From positions 1 through 64,000 of the forward strand of contig RQOL01000776.1 of NCBI GenBank assembly GCA_013076295.1: 64,000 bases of DNA, in the 5' to 3' direction. The DNA is from Sanderia malayensis. Lineage: Eukaryota > Cnidaria > Scyphozoa > Semaeostomeae > Pelagiidae. Positions within the stretch are counted from its first letter, which is position 1, and each line of letters opens with the position of its first letter. Positions 31,503-39,955 of the stretch are shown here, piece after piece. The position numbers and the translations under genes were made by a program. Under the pieces are notes generated by a model, which saw only the letters and a program-made list of their open reading frames with translations, was not told the origin of the DNA and searched no databases.

Positions 31503-31777
31503 GTATATAAATCAACCAATCAGACTGCAGAGATTTCTGCTTCTGGAAACTTCTGGAAACTTCTGAAATATCTCTGTGATCTGATTGGCTGATAGCCTCT
31601 GGATACTTCTGGAAGCTTCTGCTCCTGGCAACTTCTGGAAACTTCTGAAAAATCTCTGTGATCTGATTGGCTGGATAGCCTCTGGAAACTTCTGGAAGCT
31701 TCTGCTCCTGGAAACTTCTGGAAACTTCTGAAAAATCTCTGTGATCTGATTCATCGTTCGAATGTTCTAGAACCTTC
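31503..31777 (-). promoter_or_regulatory. Stress-type promoter of the split Polinton gene: heat-shock-element arrays, CCAAT, TATA
   Basis: In the minus direction the order is HSE arrays, CCAAT (ATTGG on minus, 31516-31520), a TATATA-type box (31503-31510), then ATG 31409. Perfect alternating TTC-nn-GAA runs are at 31541-31563 (five units), 31607-31619, 31633-31645, 31685-31702, 31711-31728 and 31765-31777. The 17-nt CTGATTGGTTGATTTAT next to the TATA box is identical to the one in the polB promoter. Confidence 0.72.
31531..31752. repeat. Tandem repeat, 82-83 bp unit, about 3 copies, carrying HSE and CCAAT motifs
   Basis: CTGATTGG recurs at 31581 and 31663, with a degenerate copy near 31746. 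Units share CTTCTGGAAGCTTCTGCTCC and AAAATCTCTGTGATCTGATT. Tandem duplication has multiplied the regulatory motifs. Confidence 0.85.
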
Positions 31778-31833
31778 TTCGAAGTTTCTAGTTATTATTG
31801 AAAGGTGGTGTTAGCATTCGAAGTTCGAATTTT

Positions 31834-32385
31834 CTAGAACTTTCTTTCGAAAGCGTTTGAGGTAAATTCTTCTACAATTTCTGCTAGAACTTTAATCATA
31901 TCACTTAAAAATTTATCCTGATTCCACTCTATTAAATTTCCAGTTAAATAATAATACAGCAACTTCGCCAACCTTCCATTTCCATCAGGAAAAGGACGAA
32001 TCCATAATAACAATGCTGTATATTCTATTGGATTATAGTAATGCTGCCTCTTTATTAATTGGTTTAATAAAATTTCTATCTGATCAGGTTTACAATATTC
32101 AATTATCTCTGTTTCACTTATGCGTGCACATCTTACACTATTTGCAAATTTACCATGATATTCAGGTAAAATAAATTCATGTGTTTCTTTTACCATGTCA
32201 GTGTCGATTGTAAATCGAGTAATATAATTTCTACCAAGCACAAGCTCTCTTATCCTTCTTAGATATACATAAGCATCCTCTAAATTTGTCATGTTTATAC
32301 ATTCAACTTCACCTTCTGACTTTAAAATAGAATGCAACATCTTTCTTTCTACTTCATCAACATTAATTCTGTATACTCGATTCAT
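31834..32385 (-). CDS. Fic-domain-like protein in Polinton cargo
   Basis: 183 codons, intact. Residues 76-90 (YHGKFANSVRCARIS) resemble the G-x-F/Y-R strand of Fic proteins. Residues 120-146 (IEYTALLLWIRPFPDGNGRL, then AKLLYYYL) match the Fic core HPFxDGNGRxxR, but the catalytic His is Arg130 and the last Arg is Lys141. Fic enzymes transfer AMP or related groups onto target proteins. With His replaced, this one may be inactive, act as a decoy, or use different chemistry. It is on the same strand as the rest of the Polinton block. No adjacent antitoxin-like gene is seen. Confidence 0.7.
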   Translation of the reverse strand: MNRVYRINVDEVERKMLHSILKSEGEVECINMTNLEDAYVYLRRIRELVLGRNYITRFTIDTDMVKETHEFILPEYHGKFANSVRCARISETEIIEYCKPDQIEILLNQLIKRQHYYNPIEYTALLLWIRPFPDGNGRLAKLLYYYLTGNLIEWNQDKFLSDMIKVLAEIVEEFTSNAFERKF

Positions 32386-32491
32386 TATGAATTATTCTCG
32401 AGCTCCTATCTCCGCGAACTTCTTATTGGAAATGAGCTTTTTGTCTGAGATTTGTTCATCTATTTCTTTCAATTTTGTTCATTTAAAAATG

Positions 32492-32917
32492 TTAGGTTCT
32501 TACTCTTGCTATTTTTATAGATCTAGTCCCACTTCGTCTACCTTTCATATGCTTCTTCCGCTTCTTACGCATCCTCCGCTTTCGACCGCCTTGCATTTTC
32601 CTCATAGCTGTGTCTAAATCATACCCAGCTGCAACGATTGCTCCACCTTTTGCAGCTTTCTTAGCACCTCTCAATGCTATCTTTTTAACAGCTTGTTTAC
32701 TAACTCGTCTTGCTATCGCTCTTCCACCCTGTCTTACAGCTTGTTTAATAGCTTGCCTAGCTGCTACCTGTGCTATTGCTGAACCCATGTTTGTTGATTT
32801 CCTCTCTCCTCTCCGTTCACGTTTTCGTATTCTATCCCTTTTATACTTTCCTTCACCCGTCATTAGTTTAGTCGCTTCAACTCCACCATCATCCTTCAAC
32901 ATATCGTCTATCAGCAT
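32492..32917 (-). CDS. Basic Polinton core-like protein
   Basis: 141 codons. An Arg/Lys-rich N-terminal part contains GKYKRDRIRKRERRGERK. The middle repeats Ala, Arg, Gln and Val in amphipathic helices (ARQAIKQAVRQGGRAIARRV). Then come GAKKAAKGGAIVAAGYDLD and a very basic end (GGRKRRMRKKRKKHMKGRR). Composition fits a DNA-condensing virion protein such as adenoviral pVII or mu. I cannot assign it to a family. Conceivably the true start is internal (MGSAIAQVAARQAI). Confidence 0.5.
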   Translation of the reverse strand: MLIDDMLKDDGGVEATKLMTGEGKYKRDRIRKRERRGERKSTNMGSAIAQVAARQAIKQAVRQGGRAIARRVSKQAVKKIALRGAKKAAKGGAIVAAGYDLDTAMRKMQGGRKRRMRKKRKKHMKGRRSGTRSIKIARVRT

Positions 32918-33039
32918 TGATAGACGATATGTATGATATGACGATATGACGATATATATTATGCTACAACACTTGCTGCTATGCTAGCCATGATTATATT
33001 ATAGCTATTAAATTGTAGCGTTCTTCCTTCTTTTATAAT

Positions 33040-33319
33040 CTATTTCTTAAATTCTTCATCTGCATATGCCCACTTATCGCGTTGTTTTTTCGGTACTCCA
33101 GCAGCTCTCCAAAATTCCCTAGGAATGAATTGTAGGGGTTTTGGTTTTTTCCAACCCTTTTTCCATATTGTTGGTTTCAACTCTCGCTGTAATCCTGGTA
33201 GTGGTGTTGCTGCAATAGCTGTTTTCACAACCCAAATTTTGTATGTTTTTAAAAAGACCTTTACCCCTAATTCTCTTAGTGAGCCGTTTCTTTCTACTCT
33301 GTCTCTTGCGCTTACCCAT
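33040..33319 (-). pseudogene. Small basic Polinton protein with a frameshift
   Basis: From 33319: MGKRKRQSRKKRLTKRIRGK, then a frame change near 33225 to TAIAATPLPGLQRELKPT, IWKKGWKKPKPLQFIP and REFWRAAGVPKKQRDKW. Both parts are basic and adjacent, so one ancestral ORF of about 93 codons is likely. The family is unknown. The position among virion genes suggests a structural role. Confidence 0.4.
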
Positions 33320-33419
33320 CTTTATTTATGAGGTAAATGCATTGTTTTTATAAGAAATTTAAGACGAACAAGCTGTTTAATGAATGCGTGCATTGCCCTC
33401 CGACATTGTGCCATTTTCA

Positions 33420-34007
33420 TTATTGTAATGATGCAGATTCCTTATATAGACCCATGCATACAAATAAAAACACGCATTTACATGAGGATATCATTTTGTG
33501 TAATTTCAACATCTCCCCATTCTCTAAAACACAATCATATTTAATGTTATAAAGTAAACAATCCACCCATAAATTACTAATGTTGTATTGTTTCTTTGTG
33601 TGATGATAGATAATTTGCTTCTCTATCCAAAGGAGTATCACAGCAAACCTTCCCAAGTTTCCATTTGCATCAGAAAAACTTTCATTGAATAGTGTTTTCA
33701 AGGTGTCATTGATCCTGTCTTTCCATCCATCTTCATTCACCGGAGATTCTTCAATCAGCAACCCATCTTCAGCATCCTTTGCTTGTGGTAGATTTCCAAG
33801 ATTAACGCTTATTCGAGCAAATCCCATAAACTTGTGTAAATTCTTGTATACTTTCCCAAGATATATGCGCCGAACTTGAACCTTTGTATTAATGCCCATT
33901 ACATCTCTAAAATGCTCCTTCAAATAGACTAAGAGCAAATCTTTTTTTGTTCTTTGCAGAAATGACCTAAAGTCATTAATTATAATGTGTGCTAATGTTA
34001 GCAACAT
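33420..34007 (-). CDS. Probable Bcl-2-family protein in Polinton cargo
   Basis: 195 codons, intact. Residues 109-126 (ESFSDANGNLGRFAVILL) align with the BH1 region of Bcl-2 proteins (F-x-DG-x-NWGR), keeping F, D, N, G and R but with Trp to Leu. About 20 residues on, LWVDCLLYNI ... LENG has the same spacing as the Leu-Trp ... Asp-Asn-Gly of helix 6 and BH2. The all-alpha look and length (about 180-200) fit. A weakly hydrophobic stretch (CKCVFLFVCMGLY) lies at the C-terminus. Cellular and viral Bcl-2 proteins bind BH3 helices and control mitochondrial apoptosis; adenovirus E1B-19K is such a homologue. A survival role here is inference. Confidence 0.6.
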   Translation of the reverse strand: MLLTLAHIIINDFRSFLQRTKKDLLLVYLKEHFRDVMGINTKVQVRRIYLGKVYKNLHKFMGFARISVNLGNLPQAKDAEDGLLIEESPVNEDGWKDRINDTLKTLFNESFSDANGNLGRFAVILLWIEKQIIYHHTKKQYNISNLWVDCLLYNIKYDCVLENGEMLKLHKMISSCKCVFLFVCMGLYKESASLQ

Positions 34008-34381
34008 CTTTGCTACTGAGATAATAAGTGAAATCGATCGTTTTTATAGATTACTCGAAATCCGGCGCATGCGCAGTTAAGAGGTCGGTTCTAGCCCACC
34101 TGATTAAGGTATGCCAATTCGAATGAAGATTATGTAATCATTCAAAGAAGATTCGAGCCATAAAATGATGCTTGCGCAGTTGAGAGGTAGAAACATATAA
34201 GAATACACACAGTAATATTTTTCTCAATTATCATTTTTAACATTATTAAATTATTCTTCATCATTAACATCATCATCATCATTATCATCATTATTATCAT
34301 CATCATCATCCTGTTCTTCGCTTATTATAAACCTCTTTTGAATAGTTTCATCCCTCAATGCGTGGGCAAAAATCTTCATGA
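34008..34381. repeat. Intergenic Polinton DNA with ATC/CAT microsatellites
   Basis: Two imperfect trinucleotide tracts, 34262-34313 here and 34385-34445 just beyond. A GCGCATGCGCA palindrome lies near 34065, as in the Polinton termini. No gene is evident in this stretch. Confidence 0.5.
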
Positions 34382-34540
34382 TCACTTCATCATCATCATC
34401 TTCAAATCATCATCATAGTCTTCAAAATCGTCATCATCATCAGGGCATCGGTGGTTTATGCCCAAGAACGGCAAAAGTGCCCAACACATCGGACATTCAA
34501 ATGCAATTAAAATACCATTTTCAATTGTTAATGGATTCAT
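34382..34540 (-). CDS. Small Cys-rich acidic-tail ORF
   Basis: From ATG 34540 the product is 52 residues: MNPLTIENGILIAFECPMCW, then HRCP, then a run of Asp with Glu and Tyr (DDDDDFEDYDDD) and a Met-rich end. The C-x2-C ... H-x-C pattern could bind zinc. The acidic tail arises from an ATC microsatellite, so this may be accidental. It lies between the Bcl-2-like gene and the duplicated terminal repeats. Confidence 0.3.
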   Translation of the reverse strand: MNPLTIENGILIAFECPMCWALLPFLGINHRCPDDDDDFEDYDDDLKMMMMK

Positions 34541-34687
34541 GCTTGTCAAGCTCTAAAATAAGCGAATCATAATCACTAATATTATGAATTAATTCCAAAT
34601 AAAGCTGTAAGGATAAAACGATTTGATGCAGAAAAAACACAACTTACTTTTTGAATGTCCGATGTGTTTGAATGTCATTCCAGATTC

Positions 34688-35022
34688 CAGAAGTTTCTGC
34701 TTTCTCATGACAGAGACTTGCCGCGTACATTCGAACGTCGTATTCGAAAGTTTCTGATTGGTTCTTTGAATTCAATCTCGAGCCGAGAACGTGAATTTGC
34801 CAGTTCTTTGATATTTTTGTGTTTTCTTGCGATTTATTTAACAATTTCTTATCATCTTATAAGTGCATGAAAAATATGAAATAATTCATTCAATATAACC
34901 AAGAGATTTTCTTTTTATTGCTGTAAAAATCTTTTTCATAAACAAAACCGTTTTTTAGTTATTAAGCTTTTCATGGGTTTTTTATCAGCTTTGACGATGT
35001 TTTGCAACTTCAAACTAACTTT
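34688..35022 (-). repeat. Internal partial copy of the Polinton terminal repeat
   Basis: Matches the inner part of the right terminal repeat (about 36769-37100) in the same orientation, with a few changes. It lacks the outer 140 bp or so with the element end. Confidence 0.85.
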
Positions 35023-35031
35023 ACCAGATTC

Positions 35032-35137
35032 TAGAAGTTTCTGCTTTCTCATGACAGAGATTTGCCGCGTACATTCGAACGTCGCATTTGAAAGTTTCTG
35101 ATTGGTTCTTTGAATTCAATCTCGAGCCGAGAACGTT
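35032..35137 (-). repeat. Second, shorter internal copy of the Polinton terminal repeat
   Basis: About 106 bp matching the innermost part of the terminal repeat, directly after the first internal copy. The right end of this Polinton therefore holds three direct copies of the inner repeat. Confidence 0.82.
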
Positions 35138-35361
35138 AAATTATAGTTCATCATCCTCTTCATCATTTATTATAATAAACCTTCTTTTTGCAGAAGTTTC
35201 TGATGAAAAATTGTATATTTTTAGATGATGATTATTTTAATTGAAAAATGCTGGATTTATTTCGCGTACTATTTCACGCCAGAGCTTGAAGAGTATATAA
35301 AAGAAATTGTTTTTCCTTCTCATAAATAATTTCTATAAACATATAGACAATTTAAAACACT

Positions 35362-36592
35362 TTAAAAACACTTTAAAAACACTTTAAACAACAATAAATT
35401 ATTAAAAATGACCATAGCGGGGGTCCATCGGTTTCTGGCCAATTCAAAAACTTGTTCTCTAAAATTAATCATTGTTGATAAAAAGTTTAAGTTCTCTGTG
35501 CTAGCATTAGCATATCTCATCACAGCCAATAATTGTTCTGGATTATTAATCTCATCTTCTTCATCCTCGTCTTCGATGCTTGGGCTGTATCTGGGATTGA
35601 CGACTATTGTTGGAGGGATGCCTCCATCAAATGCCATCCTGGCCATTTCGTTAACTGTGTCCTGCCATGGGCTCGGGAGACCTTGCCGGTCAGTATCCCC
35701 CGATGGAACCCATGGCTCTTCTAATGCTGTTGGTGCTGCCTCTACTGGCTCTTCCAATGCTACTGGTGACAATGGTGCTATTATTGGCGGCGATAGAAAT
35801 CGTTACTGACGATGATGCTGATGATACTGTTATCGGTGATGATGGTGGTGTTGTTGGTGATGCTGCCCTGAGAAACCGACGAGATATTCTCGATGTTGGT
35901 GATGATCTCAGAGACAGGCGAGTCCGCATCGACGGTGTTGATGTTCTTCGCCGAGATCGGCGAGATCTCCGCACTCCTCGCAGTGGTGCCCGCGGCGGTG
36001 TTTGCGGTGTCCTGAGTTGAGGCGCTGATTGCAATATCTAAAAATACAAAAAAAAAGATTTAAGCGAAGATCTTTACATTAAAATGTGCATTAGAATAAG
36101 TAAAAATTATATTAAAAACTAGATACCTCAATCCGTAAATATACTGCTGGCGTCAGCCTGCACAGCGGACAGTTGTTGTTGTATTCGCTCCATCTAAACA
36201 TAAGAATAACCAATTAAAAATAATCAATTATTAAGTAAAAAGCATAATTAATAAATGAACAACAACAACAACTTACTGTATGCTACATGCCGCATGATAC
36301 ACCTGCCGGCACTGGGTACATCGGTGAAAAGCTCCCTCCTCCGTATCGTCACTCATACATATCCTACAATTTCCCTCGGGGAAAATTTCCTCTTTTGGCA
36401 ACCTAGAATAAAAATGTGGTTCGAGTCATTCCAGATTCCGAGTGGCCTGGTTTATATACGAGCACGCACGAGTCTATGATAGAAGCCGGGCCAGGTGAAG
36501 TTTTTGTAAACAGATAATAAAATGATAAGTATTGCATAGTCTTATGCTGCTAACATTACATACCTCAATACACTTCTTCTTGCTATTGGTTG
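35362..36592 (-). CDS. RING-finger protein gene with introns, inside the Polinton
   Basis: Exons on minus: 36564-36592, 36277-36402, 36127-36193, and a last exon from 36037 downward. All introns have GT-AG ends (GAG|GTATGT, ACA|GTAAGT, GAG|GTATCT donors). Splicing joins CRICMSDD, HRCTQCRQVYHAAC and, in the next exon, NNNCPLCR: a complete RING finger (C-x2-C ... C-x2-C ... H-x2-C ... C-x2-C type). The last exon adds an Arg/Ser-rich tail (RGVRRSRRSRRRTSTPS) open to 35690. A different frame continues to 35362 with an acidic, Pro-rich end, so there is one frameshift or another intron near 35700-35770. The first exon is not found. RING proteins are usually E3 ubiquitin ligases. Confidence 0.7.
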
Positions 36593-36768
36593 CTGAAATA
36601 TAATAACAACTTATTAAAGCATTTCAAAGAAAGTTTTACGAAATTTGAAATAGCGTGCCAACTTTCAAAGCTGTCCCTGTTTTTTAAAACACCTGCTTAG
36701 TATTTAAAAACAATAGCACTTGCAACCATTCTTTAGTCTTTATCTTTCTTCTGAAACGAAGGAAAGAC

Positions 36769-37243
36769 AGAAGTTTCTGATTTCTCATGACAGAGATTTG
36801 ACGCGTACATTCGAACGTCCGCATTCGAAAGTTTCTGATTGGTTCTTTGAATTCAATCTCGAGCCGAGAACGTGAATTTGCCAGTTCCTCGATATTTTTG
36901 TGTTTTCTTGCGATTTATTTAACAAATTTCTATCATCTTATAAGTGCATGAAAAATATGAAATAATTCATTCAATATAACCAAGAGATTTTCTTTTTATT
37001 GCTGTAAAAATCTTTTTCATAAACAAAACCGTTTTTTAGTTATTAAGCTTTTATGGGTTTTTTTTATCAGCTTTGGTGATGTTTTGCAACTTCAAACTAA
37101 CTTTCCACAACCTTCCCATTATCTTTTTCGATTATTTTTTACTGTTCATGCTCTTTTCAATTCTCGAAGACTCTCGCGCATGCCCGATCTTAACACATTC
37201 TACTGCGCATGTGTGTCCTAGGACGCTTACCTCATCTCCTACT
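36769..37243. repeat. Polinton right terminal inverted repeat
   Basis: 475 bp, the reverse complement of 15345-15811 with small differences (for example GTGTGT for GCGTGC near the tip). It ends CTCCTACT, followed by the target duplication ATTGCG. Confidence 0.92.
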
Positions 37244-37249
37244 ATTGCG

Positions 37250-37609
37250 ATCTCGTTTTGGAAATTTTGAAATAAAGATAAAGAGTTAGAAAACTGAAGG
37301 ATGATGATTGTGCCGGGATTGTGCGGGTAAAATTTGGGAGGAGATTCGGAAAGAGCATGAAATTTTACATAGGAAAAATGTTACAAACAATATCTGTTTT
37401 CAATATTCAAAAGATTTTGCGCCTGTACCTGTCTAATACCTTATATGGGCAAGAAAAAGTCTACACAGACACAACATTTTTCAGCCTGATCACATCACAA
37501 ATATGAACATAATGACCATATGCACTCTGCAAGCAGATATGAACGTTGTGTTCATATCTGGTATATGTGTTATAGAGTGCCCTTTTTACATGAAGTACAT
37601 AGTATGTTG
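37250..37609. other. Gap: pre-insertion flank of the Polinton
   Basis: AT-rich sequence that was contiguous with 15338 before the Polinton inserted. No gene is seen. Confidence 0.4.
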
Positions 37610-37617
37610 GGGGTTGC

Positions 37618-38520
37618 CATAGAGATAGGATATAATATACACTAGAGTGCGAACCAGGCCCCGGGCGGTGACGCAGTTTGGACGCCATCTTGTTGGAGGC
37701 TCATTTCAGAATTTCACGGTCTGAACCCTTATATTTTGAACAATAATTACGTGGATATTGCGATTGTTTAACCTCGAATAAAGATTGGAACCTTCATAAT
37801 ATCATAGTCGGTTCAACATATTGAAGTTTTGTCGTTAGATCGAATGTATTACTACTATTTTTAGAAAACGGATTTCCATTTTACCGACTGCCCCCCCATA
37901 GGGTAAATTAAATATCAATCGATCGGAAATGACCTTCTGAGTATGAATCTGCAATAATATTCACAAAAGATCCCCGCATTTAAAAGATTTTAGCAATATT
38001 TTTACTTGCGCCCACCTTTAGTTGCTGTCGATCTGTGATTTGTTGGTGTTAGGCCCCCGATAAGAAGGAGCATAACTTTTGAATGCGGGCGTGTTCTTCA
38101 AATTTTATTGCAGATTCGTACTCAGGAGGTCATTGCGTATCGATTGATATCTAATTTACCTAGTTTGGGCGTCGTCCGTAAAATACAAATTCGCCCGTAC
38201 TTCGTATCGCAAAATGCCAAGGCCACTGTTTTCATACAGCACTCCACAGCAAAATATGGTCTTCTGGAAATGGTAGTAATACATTCGATCCACCAATAAA
38301 ACTTTAATATGTTGAACCGACCATGCTTTGGGGAACATTTGAGTATTTATTTGATCTTCAGCAATAATAATATCCACGTATTTTACATTTGAATTATAAG
38401 GCTTCAGACCGTAAATTTCGTCCGCGAGCCTCCAACAAGATGGCCGCCAATGCTTCAACTTTTGTATTGATGCGTCAATTGGAGTGCGCACTCTAGTGTA
38501 TCTTATATCCTATCTCTATG
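37618..38520. mobile_element. Non-autonomous DNA transposon, 903 bp, CATAGAGATAGG ends
   Basis: It starts CATAGAGATAGGATATAA and ends with the complementary TTATATCCTATCTCTATG. Inner parts of the ends also match (CACTAGAGTGCG; AACAAGATGGC). The perfect 8-bp duplication GGGGTTGC is at 37610-37617 and 38521-38528. No transposase ORF is present. An 8-bp duplication and CA ends fit hAT or P elements. The 79-bp MITE at 7946 is the same family. Confidence 0.88.
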
Positions 38521-38528
38521 GGGGTTGC

Positions 38529-39776
38529 ACAGATTCTTCTTCTTCTGTTGTTTTTGTAATGGCGGCGATTGGCCTAGTTGCAAATTGCACATTGTATTTT
38601 AGGTAGTATTAAATGATTTTTATGTAGAGTTGTAAATTATAGGATTCGCATTTAAATAATAGAACATTCTTGAAGAAGTTCAAGCATTTTGGCTTTTTCC
38701 AAGAGCTGATGAATGGGCAAAATAATGCTTTACCTCCTGCACAAAAAACGAAACGAAGAACTGAAGAAGAAATCCCACGTTCATTGAGGTTTAATAGAGA
38801 TGTTGAAATTAGACATTACAATGGGAAAATCCTGCAAGGGTTTACAAACGTGGAAAGGCTACTGGATAAAAGAATCTAATGGTATAATTACACCAAATTT
38901 AATTTCTAATAAACTTAAATACATAAACATAACCTAATAATACATGTAATAGGAAGCAAAATTGTTTTGATTTTAATTGAGTGATAAACGTGTTTTGACA
39001 TTTTTAAGCAGGCTCTGATGCAAGTTATAGTAAAATTTTGATGAAGTGCCCGGAGCACATTGAATATTCCATCTAAGGCAAATACATACTTTATAATACA
39101 TTTTTTGTATGATTAATTTGTTAAATTTCACATTGATGGTTGCTTTGAACATGAAACTATGAGTGACACCAAAATTGGGTTTTTCTATTCTCATGCTGCA
39201 ATTAAGTGCAAACATTGATAGACTACCCAGCTCTTCTTCCTGATATCAAGTGAATTTCTTGTAGCAACATCAAGCTCAATGCACAATTGCATGTCAGGGT
39301 ATTCATGGCAAATCATTGATGTAGCATTTTATTTTGTCTTGATGTCTAAGTGTTTAGGCTTACAAATGCTTAAATTTTAAATATTCCTATCTCAAACTGT
39401 TCATGGAAGGTTATTGTGGAACTGGAAAGGTTGGAACAGAGTTTCCTTCTTTAAAAAAGAAACACAGTGGTAAATGATAAAGAAAACATTGAATGAAAGT
39501 TGGCCTTAAGTCAGAGAAAGCTTACTTCGACATAATATGTTTGATTAGTGATTGCATCCCAGATAATGCTGCCATTTGCAGAAACTGCAACATTCTTGAT
39601 GCAAGTATTTGGTGCATGTCATGCCTTAAGCTCTTTGCACTGAATGTGAGAGTAAACTTCATTGAAAGTTAGCTTTTCTCAAGAGACACTGTTGGCTTAA
39701 TGGCTATTCCCAACAAATAGGAAATGGATTTACAGTAGTTGAGAGAGTGATATTTGTATAGTTGGTCTTGTAATTA
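38529..39776. other. Intergenic DNA, no supported gene
   Basis: AT-rich. A 69-codon plus ORF at 38670-38879 (EEIPRSLRFNRDVEIRHYNG) has plausible protein-like composition but no recognised family and no splice context. I could not support it as a gene. Confidence 0.35.
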
Positions 39777-39955
39777 CAGTCTACTCTCGATAAGTGGAAC
39801 CCCGGATAAGTGGAACTTTTGTTTAATGGAACCAATTTCTCCGGCCCCTTGGATTTGCATTAACGAACCTATAATTCGGATAAGTGGAACATTCGATAAG
39901 TGGACCATTTTTTCGGTTCCGTGCAGGTCAGGTTCCACTTACCGAGAGTATACTG
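39777..39955. mobile_element. Tc1/mariner-type MITE (179 bp)
   Basis: It starts CAGTCTACTCTCGATAAGTG and ends with a complementary CACTTACCGAGAGTATACTG, flanked by TA. It is rich in GATAAGTGGAAC motifs. Similar in design to 54620-54797. Confidence 0.85.

Larger units (their letters stand above)
15345..37243. mobile_element. Polinton/Maverick element (21.9 kb, including a nested Gypsy element)
   Basis: The termini are AGTAGGAGATGAGG and its reverse complement, flanked by ATTGCA (15339-15344) and ATTGCG (37244-37249). This 6-bp target duplication with one mismatch is the Polinton length. The inverted repeats are about 470 bp. The gene set is diagnostic: protein-primed type DNA polymerase B, capsid proteins, RVE integrase with chromodomain and packaging ATPase. 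No adenain-type protease was found. polB reads plus and all other genes minus. Deletions, frameshifts, internal stops, MITEs and a Gypsy insertion show that the copy is defective as a whole, although several genes remain open. Confidence 0.95.

Noticed and set aside
33420..34007. A second Fic domain (FSDANGNLGR resembles HPFxDGNGRxxR)
   Set aside because: The surrounding helices and the downstream LW...NG spacing fit Bcl-2 BH1/BH2 better, and the Fic His, Pro and first Arg are absent.
35408..35809. Plus-strand ORF after a TATATAAAAG at about 35290
   Set aside because: It is antisense to the RING gene's last exon, and its Ser and Gly runs mirror the acidic and Arg/Ser coding on minus. The TATA-like motif alone is not enough.
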